From Stramenopiles sp. TOSAG23-3 (lineage: Eukaryota; Sar): a stretch of 64,000 nt of DNA. A program made the position numbers and the translations under genes. Numbering within the stretch: position 1 is the stretch's first letter; every line of letters starts with the position of its first letter. Below, one piece after another: positions 39,181 to 48,740 of this stretch. Under the pieces are notes generated by a model. That model saw only the letters and a list, made by a program, of their open reading frames with translations, ran no database searches and was not told the origin of the DNA. The stretch lies in contig LT642146.1 of assembly GCA_900128585.1 (NCBI GenBank), positions 1-64,000 on the forward strand, in the 5' to 3' direction.

Positions 39181-41919
39181 ATGTCCTCAAAACGCTCCGT
39201 GATTCGAAAAGAAATTGTCTACCCGGGCCCAGCAGTGTACGCCGTTGCTGACCCAGTCCAGAACACAAAAGGATGTCGCGACTCAGTGTCCTACCAGTTA
39301 GATTCGATAAATTCAAGCAATGCTTCAACAGAAATTCTAGTCATTCAAACTGTTATCAAAAGGGAAGAGATTAAATCCTTTATTGAGAAGCGCTTGGCCT
39401 CCCACGAAGCTTATTGCGAAAGGGGTGCTATTGACCCAGAAACGTTTGACCTTATTCACCAGTTGCAGTTTGCGACCATAATTTGCGTGGAGACGATTGA
39501 AAAATGGAGGCTGCAGCTAACAAGGCCTTACCCCTTCCACTGGAAGCAGCAAAATTATGTGCGGGCGATGGCACGTGATCTAGACTTTGTGTATTTTTCT
39601 AGTGCTATGAAAAAATATTTGCGCCGAGGCAGCAAAAAGAACCCATTCCTTGTTCCCAAAATACAGTTAGAAGAAATGTACCAGCTTCTAACCACAGTGC
39701 TTGTGCCCAGAAGTGGTAACCCAGATATCAGCAATGAAAAAAGGCGACTAAATGCTATGATGAAAAAATTTGCACCGAACGTGCCGCCACTGCGCCTTTA
39801 CGATGCCATTAAATTGATAATAGGAGAAGAGAAAACTTGGGGCCCTGCAGATGGCGTCATGGTTGCGCCCGTATGGGCGTCAGAAGCCAAAGAAGCAAAA
39901 GAAAGACTATTAGGCGGCGGCAAGGGCGGCAGAAAAGCCCCAATGAAGCGAAAAGCGTTACTGGGTGACAAGAAAGAGAATAAACTGGACCCCAAGAAAA
40001 GGTATAAACGATTCAACCCGTTTAAGATTCGTCCACAATTTGTGTGGTCTCCACCCGAAATGCCATCAAAAAAGACAAAGAAAAAAAAGGTGTCGAAAGC
40101 CAAACTATTTTGTATTGGCTTGCGAGTTGCAGGTAGGTACATGCTGCTCACAGCCAAGGATATAGGGGCAGGGCGAACCGCAATTACTGCATACGACATG
40201 CTTAACAATGCGTATCATGAACTCGAGGTGAGAAAAAGTGATCTTCGACAAGCAGTTAATGGTCAACCCGGGAGCCGAGAGTTTGTTCGAATCAAGCGGT
40301 CCAGGTTTCTATTTGTGTTTAATTCCCTTGTTTTCACACCCACGTATAGTTTGAGCGTGGATTATAAAATCGGGGTGCACAAGTTTTTCAAGAAGCCGAA
40401 TGCCAGGCCACCTTCAGTCAAGCATCCCAACCGTTGGACATTTGCCAAGAAAATTGGTTCTCACTGGGTTTCTGTACTTTGTTCTGCCCCTCAAACTTTT
40501 AACTACTTCAAAATCAAGATTTTTCCGATCAAATACCCTCAAATTTCTCAGCGGCTCACCATTCACGAAGCTATTGTTCAAACGATCAAAGATTCGCCGG
40601 GGGGTGCGAGTGGTAAGGTTGTCGATCCAGTTGCAATTTTGAAAATCATTTTACTGGAATGCATCATTTGCGCAGGCTCTCCTCCCATATTTTTTGTTCA
40701 AGATCCTTTCACTAGCCGTCCAAATACACGGGTGAGAGCGCAAATGGAGCAGGTGGAAGCTGGAATACCTTTTGACAGCCGTCCTTCAACGCGTTCTATA
40801 TTTACCCCAACCCTTTTGCAATCCGTACCAATGCCGGAGGACGGTTTGCTTCACATCCAGCCCAACGTGCAAGCTTTGTTAGATGCGGACTTGTATGCAG
40901 CTAAAAGCGTGGATACGTTAGAGCCGACAACGTCGCGACGCGAACGGTATCGGCAAAGTGGTAGAAGGGCGGAAGCCTCTACGGACACTTCCAACCCCGA
41001 AAACTTTGCACAACGTTACGATTATATTAACACGGCACCTATCGTGGACAAGTACTTTGCGCGGACAATCTATCGCGGGGAAATGGGTATGTACGTCATG
41101 CAGCTTAGTTCGACCGTTATGGGAGGCAATAATTTCGTACAGCTGAGCCTGTATCCCGTGACAAGAAACATTCACAATAGTACCAGGTCCATGACTTTAC
41201 AATTTGACAGGTTAATGATTGAAAAATTATACGCTCGGGATTCCCGTTATGATTTTTCAGAAGGGCAGGACGGTTTGATATCCTTATCAAAAGTGCTGCG
41301 CAATCATATCAAAATCAACGACATCGATGGGGCCAACAGCAAATTATCTCTGGTTGATTTGCAAATTCTTTTGCCGACGCCGAACAATGAAAACATCAAA
41401 TCGTTACCGTCTATACATGGTGCACCTGGGAAGAAAATTAAACGCGACCCTGCGAAGAAAGAAAAACAACCAAGGAATAGACGGGCCAAGTCAAAGCAAG
41501 CGAATGCAGCAACGACAATTATGCCAATATTTAAACCTGTTATTGAACGGCAAATTTCTGCAGAGGGCCATAAGCGGGTAAAGCGGCCGTACACCGCCAA
41601 AACACACCGTGACCGGCAGCATTATGCTAAAGTATTTTTACAAAATCTGGTCATCAAAGCTCAGATACAGATTGCCAATGAAATTTCTGATGTTCACAAT
41701 GCAAAGCAACAGGCCGCTCGCTTTTGGCTACGAGACAAAGCCAGGGCTGCAAAAATGCACATTAACCGCCAAACGAAAGCGAAATCCTTTTTGCTGTCTT
41801 TTGTAACGGCAGAGAGAGAAAACCTCCATAAGAAAATTTTGAAGCAGGCAACAGTAGCGAAAGTGATGCCTGGAGCTTCTACAAGCATAATGACGATTTC
41901 GTTGACGAAACGGGAGTGA
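39181..41919 (+). CDS. Hypothetical 912-residue basic protein
   Basis: ATG at 39181. I do not recognise a named family. The N-terminal 200 residues are helical and include CVETIEKWRLQL, RPYPFHWKQQNYVRAMARDLDFV, a pattern I associate with uncharacterised stramenopile proteins that often carry IQ-type motifs. Residues about 320-450 and 640-740 appear beta-rich and may be two related modules (KLFCIGLRVAGRYMLLTAKD; GEMGMYVMQLSSTVMGGNNF). The C-terminal 170 residues are strongly basic and helical, with repeated R(D/N)RQ(H/T)AK units (HRDRQHYAKVFLQNL, INRQTKAKSFLLSFV). There is no signal peptide or membrane segment. A cytoskeletal role is a guess. One dispersed repeat begins 43 bases after its stop. 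Confidence 0.7.
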   Translation: MSSKRSVIRKEIVYPGPAVYAVADPVQNTKGCRDSVSYQLDSINSSNASTEILVIQTVIKREEIKSFIEKRLASHEAYCERGAIDPETFDLIHQLQFATIICVETIEKWRLQLTRPYPFHWKQQNYVRAMARDLDFVYFSSAMKKYLRRGSKKNPFLVPKIQLEEMYQLLTTVLVPRSGNPDISNEKRRLNAMMKKFAPNVPPLRLYDAIKLIIGEEKTWGPADGVMVAPVWASEAKEAKERLLGGGKGGRKAPMKRKALLGDKKENKLDPKKRYKRFNPFKIRPQFVWSPPEMPSKKTKKKKVSKAKLFCIGLRVAGRYMLLTAKDIGAGRTAITAYDMLNNAYHELEVRKSDLRQAVNGQPGSREFVRIKRSRFLFVFNSLVFTPTYSLSVDYKIGVHKFFKKPNARPPSVKHPNRWTFAKKIGSHWVSVLCSAPQTFNYFKIKIFPIKYPQISQRLTIHEAIVQTIKDSPGGASGKVVDPVAILKIILLECIICAGSPPIFFVQDPFTSRPNTRVRAQMEQVEAGIPFDSRPSTRSIFTPTLLQSVPMPEDGLLHIQPNVQALLDADLYAAKSVDTLEPTTSRRERYRQSGRRAEASTDTSNPENFAQRYDYINTAPIVDKYFARTIYRGEMGMYVMQLSSTVMGGNNFVQLSLYPVTRNIHNSTRSMTLQFDRLMIEKLYARDSRYDFSEGQDGLISLSKVLRNHIKINDIDGANSKLSLVDLQILLPTPNNENIKSLPSIHGAPGKKIKRDPAKKEKQPRNRRAKSKQANAATTIMPIFKPVIERQISAEGHKRVKRPYTAKTHRDRQHYAKVFLQNLVIKAQIQIANEISDVHNAKQQAARFWLRDKARAAKMHINRQTKAKSFLLSFVTAERENLHKKILKQATVAKVMPGASTSIMTISLTKRE

Positions 41920-42773
41920 AAAAATACGAACGTCACTGTCGCCTGTAAGAATCTTTGATATAAAAACAAGAAAATTGGCTGTTATTTATAAGTAGTAATT
42001 AAATTTAGCGTCCTCATACCCTAATCCTAAATGATATAAAACTTTAGTTTTAAAAACAAGAAAATTGGCTGTTATATTTAAGTAATTAAAATTACTGTAC
42101 TGCGAACTGAAATCTAAGTTTATGATAAAATTTGTCTTCTTCATTTACCGCGAAAGTGAATCTGCTCCTTTTGTCCATGAAAGGTTTACGTTCCTTTTTA
42201 AAAAAAAAACAAAATATATAGTATGTTTTAAGACTCTCATTTTAAATCAAATACGTTCCTTTTTATAAACTCACTGCGAACTTATCTCTGCTCTTGTTTA
42301 GATTTTACTAATTTAATCAATAATATATACCCTTGTCACTTAGTCTTGACTATCTTAATCATTCTCACGTGTACTCCATGCATGATCGTCGGTGTGTGGA
42401 TTTGCGTCGATGTCAAAAGACCCGCAGTCAACTTCCTCATCCAATGTCTCACTCGTAAAGGAACAAGTCCTTGTGTGATTTTCCAAGTAGCGGCGTGAAT
42501 GTTTTAAAGGTGCTCGTTGTCTGTCTTGTAACCAGTCAGGGAATTGTCATTTGTGAGTTGAGGTGTCGGGAGAGGGTCGTTTGGGTCGGTGTGCGTAATC
42601 GGCGTTTGTGGGTTCTAATAAAATCGAATGATTAGCATATTTCTGTTATTTAGATTGTGTGAACAATGAAATTTGTTTCGTCACCCTTTCTATGGTAAAA
42701 ACATAAAAAAAGAGCCTCTTGGACTCCAGAGACCTTCCTTCCCTTACCCTTACCTAGTCCCAACAACCTAAAC
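41920..42773. other. Spacer between convergent genes with dispersed repeats
   Basis: Two copies of the dispersed repeat (41962-42000, 42052-42210) with a degenerate third piece near 42240-42300 (ACGTTCCTTTTTATAAAC, CTGCGAAC). The remainder is mixed-composition with no gene seen. Confidence 0.5.
42052..42210. repeat. Dispersed intergenic repeat, longest copy
   Basis: Ordered blocks: AACAAGAAAATTGGCTGTTA, TTTAAGTAATTAAAATTA, TGTACTGCGAACTGAA, CTTCTTCATTTACCGCGAAA, GTGAATCTGCTCCTTTTGTC and GGTTTACGTTCCTTTTTA. A first short copy precedes it at 41962-42000. The 3' half occurs inverted at 57118-57180 and 63636-63745. Confidence 0.75.
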
Positions 42774-44183
42774 CTAGACCGATGTTTTATTAGCATATTG
42801 GATCGTTCCACACCTCCCGTTTACATCCCACCCGTCACCAACAATACTTTCGGCCTTTTCTACCCCAGCTTTGTCGATTCCAACGGCTAGGGGCCACTTC
42901 AACGTTCGCAGCGCGAGGACATTTACGTCCGAGAAGTAATCCATTACCTGCTCAAATGAAGTACCAATATGCCACTGTTTTTCTCCCAGAAGCCTCCTAT
43001 AGTTCGCGTCGCCCTTAATTATGACCAATTTTGCTTCTTGAAAAATTGAAAGGAGCGACCTAGGGATACTTGAATACGGGGAAGGAGACGTGTAGAAATC
43101 ATTTGCTACTGTTTTCAAACGCCCATCTTTCATATGCTTGCGTATGGTTTTTGCAAACGGCGCGAACTCTTCGATGGCTTCTAACCACTTGACCGTGTAC
43201 TCAAAATCATCTACCATCACATCTGACACAAAAACTGGCGTGGACTTGCAGTGAAGCTCTACCGTTGAAACAATGTTGTAGGACAGAAGCATGTCTGCGC
43301 AAATCAAATCTGACAGGATTTCCAAGCCACAGTTATCGAGGACGATCACAACTTTCTCTCCTTTTCCCGAACTTACTTTGTGCTGGTCTGATGGCACTTC
43401 TTCCCCCTTCCCGGGCTGGAGGTCTACCCACACACGTTCCGTGTCATCTGCCAAGAGCGCAACGCTGGCGCGCCCCCTTTCCTCGCTTTCGACTTTTCCG
43501 CCCGAGAGCGAAAGGTCGCTTCGGTTTCCCCACAATTGAAACTGTAAAACTGCACGGAACTGTTCGTACGCCAGCACACCCGGAGAGCTCTGCTCGCCAC
43601 GACTTACTAACGTTTTAATGGTTTTCCCAAAAGACTCTCGGGCAACCTTCAGCATATCTCGCTTCTGCCCCGCAAACGGGTCCACCCTGCTTTCCCAGTA
43701 TTGCACAGCGTCGAGAACGCGCCGGTAGAAGTAATTTTCGACGAAAAATGTGGAGGCTTCCTTCAGTTTGATTTCGCCTGCAACGCCGACTAAGTGCTCC
43801 GAATTCCACCCATGGTTGTCCTCGAGGTCATCCAATTTCTTTATGAGGACGTCCCCCCCATGGTGCTTTCCCGAGATCTCCTTTCTTAGCTCCTCCAAAC
43901 GCATCCGTATAATGACGCTACACGCTTGCCCCTTTTCTTTCCAGATCCCAAGGTTTCGCGACACTATTTCGTCTAAAATTGTTGGCAAACGTTCATGGAT
44001 TGTGTTCCTTACAAAGGAATGCGTTGCATTATTCAACTTTAGGACAGGGACTGGTTTTCTAATGGACAAGTTTCGACGTTTGGGAGACGAGGGCCCATCA
44101 CTAAGGCTCCCGGTTTCTTCTTCCCCGTTACTAAGCTTCGCATCCGAGAAAGACCGAACACGTTTGGGTACCTTTCCAGTCAT
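42774..44183 (-). CDS. ARMT1: ARMT1/DUF89 family metal-dependent phosphatase (or carboxyl methyltransferase)
   Basis: 469 residues from the ATG at 44181-44183. DUF89 subgroup III enzymes are damage-control phosphatases acting on phosphorylated sugars; the human member was also reported as a protein-glutamate methyltransferase. Visible family blocks: KVVIVLDNCGLEILSDL (metal-binding Asp283 and Asn284), ADMLL, VFVSDVMVDDFEYTVKWL, ANDFYTSP, LVIIKGDANYRRLLGEKQW (Asp392) and LALRTLKWPLAVGI. The N-terminal 45 residues are Ser- and Arg-rich with no fold evident. The length is near that of the human protein. It is probably cytosolic. Confidence 0.85.
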   Translation of the reverse strand: MTGKVPKRVRSFSDAKLSNGEEETGSLSDGPSSPKRRNLSIRKPVPVLKLNNATHSFVRNTIHERLPTILDEIVSRNLGIWKEKGQACSVIIRMRLEELRKEISGKHHGGDVLIKKLDDLEDNHGWNSEHLVGVAGEIKLKEASTFFVENYFYRRVLDAVQYWESRVDPFAGQKRDMLKVARESFGKTIKTLVSRGEQSSPGVLAYEQFRAVLQFQLWGNRSDLSLSGGKVESEERGRASVALLADDTERVWVDLQPGKGEEVPSDQHKVSSGKGEKVVIVLDNCGLEILSDLICADMLLSYNIVSTVELHCKSTPVFVSDVMVDDFEYTVKWLEAIEEFAPFAKTIRKHMKDGRLKTVANDFYTSPSPYSSIPRSLLSIFQEAKLVIIKGDANYRRLLGEKQWHIGTSFEQVMDYFSDVNVLALRTLKWPLAVGIDKAGVEKAESIVGDGWDVNGRCGTIQYANKTSV

Positions 44184-45237
44184 TGCGACTGCACCTGTTG
44201 TAAAGTGAAGATGACGTTTCTGGGAATTAAAACTCTGCAGTATTCTGCAGATTGTGCTTCAAAAGAAGAATAGCAAGATCTTTTTTTTAATTCGTCGAAT
44301 AAAGTATTATAAAAAATACTTTCTCTTTATCACGCTTCTTCTTGTAAATTTGCTTATATATTTTATTTTTTTCATCGTTCTCTTCTCTTTCCTTTCTTCT
44401 TCTTCGGTGAGCTTCGTGTCACATAGTATACCGGTACAGGTACGAACACAGTCTTATGATGATGTCATCATCCAAATCACAAATCATCACATCTCATCCA
44501 AATTTTATGGTGCGTGTGTTTAGTCAGTGTTGTGTGGTGTTAAAATTATTAAAAAACTTTCATTTTTTCATTTGATGATTTTGATGGACTCTCTTCTTTC
44601 TCCTCGTATTGCCTCAGTGAAAGTAAAAAAAAAACCCCTACCCCCACCAAATAATTTTTAATAATAAGGTATACTTTGTATTATACATAATAAATCACTT
44701 TTTTAAATCTATCTTAAATTGAATAAAAATAACTCGTATATGAATATACAATTTCCTTAATGTATAAACTACTTTTAAAATTGTGACAGGGAATGGGTTA
44801 AGCAGCGGCGAAGCCAACACACTTCTATTAAATAAATAGGCTTTGGCACCAACACTTTGGGCACCAGTGAATTTTATATGAAAAATATACTAGTACTATA
44901 TACGTAGACGACTACTTCTCATATTGTGTAATATAATTATTTATATAGACTATAATAGGACATAATACAATTTTAAACATTTACTTAGTATAATAATATT
45001 TAATAGGTATGTGAATTTATTGAATACAAAATATGAAACAAGTATAAATAAATACGAGGTAATAAAGTCAGCAGGAACCAGGAACGAAGAAGAGAAAGAG
45101 TGAATAGGCGGGAAAAAAAGTGGAGAGGAAAAACATACGAGTTCGTAAAGAAAAATTTTAATAAAAAAAACTCACGTTTTTAATCACGCACAAACGCGCA
45201 TTCTTTTGAATTAAATCCCGACAAGCGATGAGCGATT
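44184..45237. other. Spacer between tandem minus-strand genes
   Basis: AT-rich. A small GGTACAGGTACG word lies at 44431-44442 and direct ATGATG/ATCATC repeats at 44457-44480. No supported gene. Confidence 0.4.
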
Positions 45238-46704
45238 TCATGCTTTATTTGACGTCACATGACTGGGAGTATTGTTTGCCAACAGTGCAGCTTCATTAAT
45301 ATGCGAGAAGCGGCGAACATGTTCATCAGCCGATTGGCTGAGGCGCGAATCGTCCATGTCGTCGGATATGCCGTTCTTTTTCGCATATGCATCGACAACT
45401 ACACAGCCCACACTGTCGCCCATGATATTGCACATCGTTGCCGGGCGGTCCCCGAGCCAATCCAGAGCAATGCACAACAAAAAGGCCGGGGACTCATCCA
45501 CACCCGTCACCCCTACCGTCGCACAAATGGCCTGCAAGAATACCACTGCGCCCGCACCAGGAATGGGGCTCGCCCCCATGGACGTAAGCGCTGCCATGAT
45601 TCCCATCATTACAATTTCGCCGAAGAACAATTTATGGCCTTGCGATAGGATTATGAACATCGAGGCAATAGGGTAATAAATTGCAGTTCCGTCCATGTTG
45701 ACCGTTGCCCCGAGACTGCAAACAAACTTTGCGATGGAAGGCCGAACCTTATTGTTCTCGATGGCACAAGTGATGGTGGCGGGCAAGGTGCAAGCACTAG
45801 AAGCTGTTGTTACAGCGATAAGTGCAGCCTTGCCGACATTTTTCATTTTTGGGTACGCATTTCGTCTGGTGAAAATGAAATATAAGCCAGGCAGAGTTAC
45901 TACTAGGTGCAACAACATCCCAACGTATGTGGCAGCATAAACCAAAACAATTTCTCCCGCCGCCTTAGAGAGGTCCATGGTGGCTGTGATTTTGACCATT
46001 AGGGACAGGAGTGCTATTGGAGTATAATCAACCAACGTTTTAATGCAGTAGAAGCAAATATCATTTACTTCTTTCAGTGCCAAATACAAGCAGTGCGAGT
46101 TGTTTAGGTGTGGATCTGGAACCTTTTCTTGCTCTTCATTGCCCCCCGGCACGTTCATCAGTGCACCCAAGAAAATGGAACATACAATCACCGCCACAAA
46201 CTCATCCTTTGCAAGTGCCATGGTGAAGTTTCCAGGGATCAAGCTATCGATAATGGTCGCAGGGGCCCTCACGGGGTCTGCCTCGAGGCTTCCAGTGCTA
46301 GTGTTGTTGACGCTATCGTGCTTTCCTATAGTAGGCAGTAAAAACAGGCTTCCCATAGTAATGCCCATGACACAAGCAGCGCATGTTGTCGCAATGTACC
46401 ACATGAAAGTTATTTTAGCAAGACCACCAGTATTCTTCAACATTTTCGTCTCGGCAACACTCGTACTCATGTTTGTCAGCATGAAGGGAAGGACAATCAT
46501 TTTCAAGGTTTTGATCCACATATTCCCGAGCAAAGCCAAATATACGACCAACGTTTCGTTTGGTTTGCCATCCTCTGCAGTGCCTTTAACCAGCAGCCCA
46601 ATCAATATACCAATCACGGCCATTGACATTATTTTGTATGCGTCATTGCGCTCCGCCCATACTGTTTTATAGCACCGTGTGTCCAAAATTCTTTCACAGC
46701 ACAT
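45238..46704 (-). CDS. SLC1-type dicarboxylate/amino acid:cation symporter
   Basis: 488 residues from the ATG at 46702-46704. The family moves glutamate, aspartate or neutral amino acids into cells with sodium or protons. Diagnostic blocks: WIKTLKMIVLPFM, SSACTLPATITC (family SSSATLPLT), the sodium/substrate-site GATVNMDGTAIYYP, hairpin 2 region MGASPIPGAGAV, and DWLGDRPATMCNIMGD. In the last, the Asp and Arg of DWxxDR are the substrate-amino and side-chain ligands of acidic amino acid transporters, so glutamate/aspartate transport is possible. About eight membrane segments and two re-entrant hairpins are expected. It is likely in the plasma membrane; there is no clear organellar presequence. 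Confidence 0.9.
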   Translation of the reverse strand: MCCERILDTRCYKTVWAERNDAYKIMSMAVIGILIGLLVKGTAEDGKPNETLVVYLALLGNMWIKTLKMIVLPFMLTNMSTSVAETKMLKNTGGLAKITFMWYIATTCAACVMGITMGSLFLLPTIGKHDSVNNTSTGSLEADPVRAPATIIDSLIPGNFTMALAKDEFVAVIVCSIFLGALMNVPGGNEEQEKVPDPHLNNSHCLYLALKEVNDICFYCIKTLVDYTPIALLSLMVKITATMDLSKAAGEIVLVYAATYVGMLLHLVVTLPGLYFIFTRRNAYPKMKNVGKAALIAVTTASSACTLPATITCAIENNKVRPSIAKFVCSLGATVNMDGTAIYYPIASMFIILSQGHKLFFGEIVMMGIMAALTSMGASPIPGAGAVVFLQAICATVGVTGVDESPAFLLCIALDWLGDRPATMCNIMGDSVGCVVVDAYAKKNGISDDMDDSRLSQSADEHVRRFSHINEAALLANNTPSHVTSNKA

Positions 46705-47690
46705 TATTAGGAAATATGTTTAAAACGTACTTGATATCTACTTTCTTCGCTTCGTTTGAATGAATGTTTTGTTGTAGGAGATGGTGGTTGGTAATGTTTT
46801 TATTTAATTGAGTTTTTACACACTCGACAAACTTGTTTTCAAATTTTCCCAGGATGCTTTTTGCGATCGAACAACGCGACGTTCGAAGCAGGAGTAGAGA
46901 GTCAGGTTGATTTTTTCTCCTACTACTACTACAACGCAAAGAAAAAAAGGATTTTTTTCTTCTTCTATTATTACTGTATCTTTTTTTTTATAAAAAAATA
47001 AATAATAATACTAAATACAGGTACAGAGCACCGTATTGTTTTCGGTCCAAGTTAGTTAGAAAATTATCAAAAAAAAAAAAGAGAGAAATTTTTTTTATTT
47101 AAATCCTAGCAGGGAGTTAGTGTTACACAAAATAACAGCTAATAACATCTAAAATGTTTTCCTGTATTTCGCTCCTCTGGCGTTCCGTTGCTCCGTTGCC
47201 CCTTTTTTTTAATCTTCCTTCCTCCGTCATCCGTCATCCAGTCCGATTCGTGTCGGATTCGAGTTTTTAGGAAATCTATTATTTTATATAAAAATATCTA
47301 AAAATTAAATCATGATGGTGCTGTGCAATGTAAACTATTATCCAATTACAGTTCTTGACCGCACTTCCTAGACTACGCCTAGGAGTAGTCTAGGAAGTGC
47401 GGTCAAGAACTGTATAGACTTATACAGATACAACAACAAGAGGAGAACAGTTTTGTTGTTGTTGTGTTGTTGTGTTGTTGTGTGTTGTGTGTTGGTTGTA
47501 CTACGATACTTTCTTTTTTTTCGCAATTTTTATAATTAGAGATTACACTCTGTGAAGGAATTAATATCGTTAAAAATCAAATGATCATTACAGTCACATA
47601 ATCCCATTTCCGTTTTCGCAGCAGGATCAAAAATACACCAAGGCACCAACAAATATTATTTTTTTGCCTTTGCATGCTTTGTAAATACGC
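46705..47690. other. Divergent spacer with perfect hairpin
   Basis: AT-rich region between the symporter (-) and the peroxidase-like gene (+). It contains the 30-bp inverted repeat at 47347-47414 and a TTG/GTTGTT-rich run at 47452-47500. No gene seen. Confidence 0.5.
47347..47414. repeat. Perfect 30-bp inverted repeat with 8-base loop
   Basis: Left arm 47347-47376, loop 47377-47384, right arm 47385-47414, with no mismatch in 30 base pairs. The arm begins TACAGTTCTTGACCGC and ends CTAGACTAC; the loop itself contains CCTAGG. GC content is above that of the surroundings. It could be a hairpin RNA, a mobile-element end or a cruciform-forming site. Confidence 0.9.
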
Positions 47691-48740
47691 ATGCGATTGG
47701 CAAGAATGGCAAAGAAAACTCACCATACTTTACTTTTTTCCATAGTCTTGCTTGGGTGCGCCGTTGGCGTGCTGGCAGGGCGTTGCGACCGCCCTTGGCT
47801 GCCATATTTAGATACTTCGCAACATAACTATGGAGCTTCATCTCCAAAAATTGTTGATTTGTTGACATTGGCAAGGACGACCGACCGGAACGGTGTAAAA
47901 GACATGGTGCAAAGCCGCCTGCAAATGTCATCGGACCCCACGCTTCAAAACCTCGAAATACCTAAATCCAACATGCAAGTTCAAGGAACGTTTGCTGGTG
48001 TGGCCATATCAATACGTCTTGACAAATCATGCGATTCTTTGCTGAAGGAGCAGCCAGGCTGGCACGGAAAAGTGTCTACCTCAAAATCAAGAAAGAACAA
48101 ACCAGGGGCAAAGCTGCCAAAGTCGTGCTCGTTGGTTTACACCCCAGAAAAAGGATTCATTGGGGAGAGCTTAATTATGTACAACAGCACGGACCCGGAG
48201 AAGGGCACCCTGGTCGTTCTGGTACAAGTTCTTCCGTGCCAGAATGAGCCAAAGACAAACACCGATTACGTCCGGGGGGCAACAGCAGGGTTCGAAAAGC
48301 GTATTGATGTGCTTCAGAACGATGGCATTGGGCTAACTACGGCGGGGTGCATTGCAAGCAATCCACTGGGCGCTCGTGACGAGCAGCCCGTCAAAGTGTC
48401 TTTTACGGACGTCGCTCATGAAGTTGGGTTGCGGGCAAACCAAAGTGTTGTGAAAACGTCCCCAAATTGTTTGTTTTCGTCCTACGACAAAAACCTTGAG
48501 CGCTGGGACAGAGGCGGATTCTGCGTCGAGGAAACTTTGACAGGTGGGGCGTGCGTTGGCGACGTCGACGGAGATGGTATCGATGACCTCTATTACCCAC
48601 GGATGCACGGCGCAGACGTACTTTACCGCAACCGCGGTGATGGTACAGCCGGGGCTATTAGCATTTCATACCCTTTGGGCGCGCGAACACAACTACAATG
48701 CAAAGCGAATCTCACGGACGTACCCAACGATGAGCGATGA
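47691..48740 (+). pseudogene. FG-GAP part of a broken FG-GAP/heme-peroxidase gene
   Basis: ATG at 47691 with a signal peptide (MAKKTHHTLLFSIVLLGCAVGVLAG after a short leader). Toward the end an FG-GAP/ASPIC-type calcium-binding repeat is clear: GGACVGDVDGDGIDDLYYP, then LYRNRGDGT. Homology stops at about 48647; the rest to the TGA at 48738-48740 is out-of-frame translation. A peroxidase half begins at about 48655 in another frame. Between the two halves one expects the rest of the FG-GAP domain and the N-terminal half of the peroxidase with the distal histidine, and neither is present. I read this as one gene that lost an internal block, or an assembly error at this point. Confidence 0.6.
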
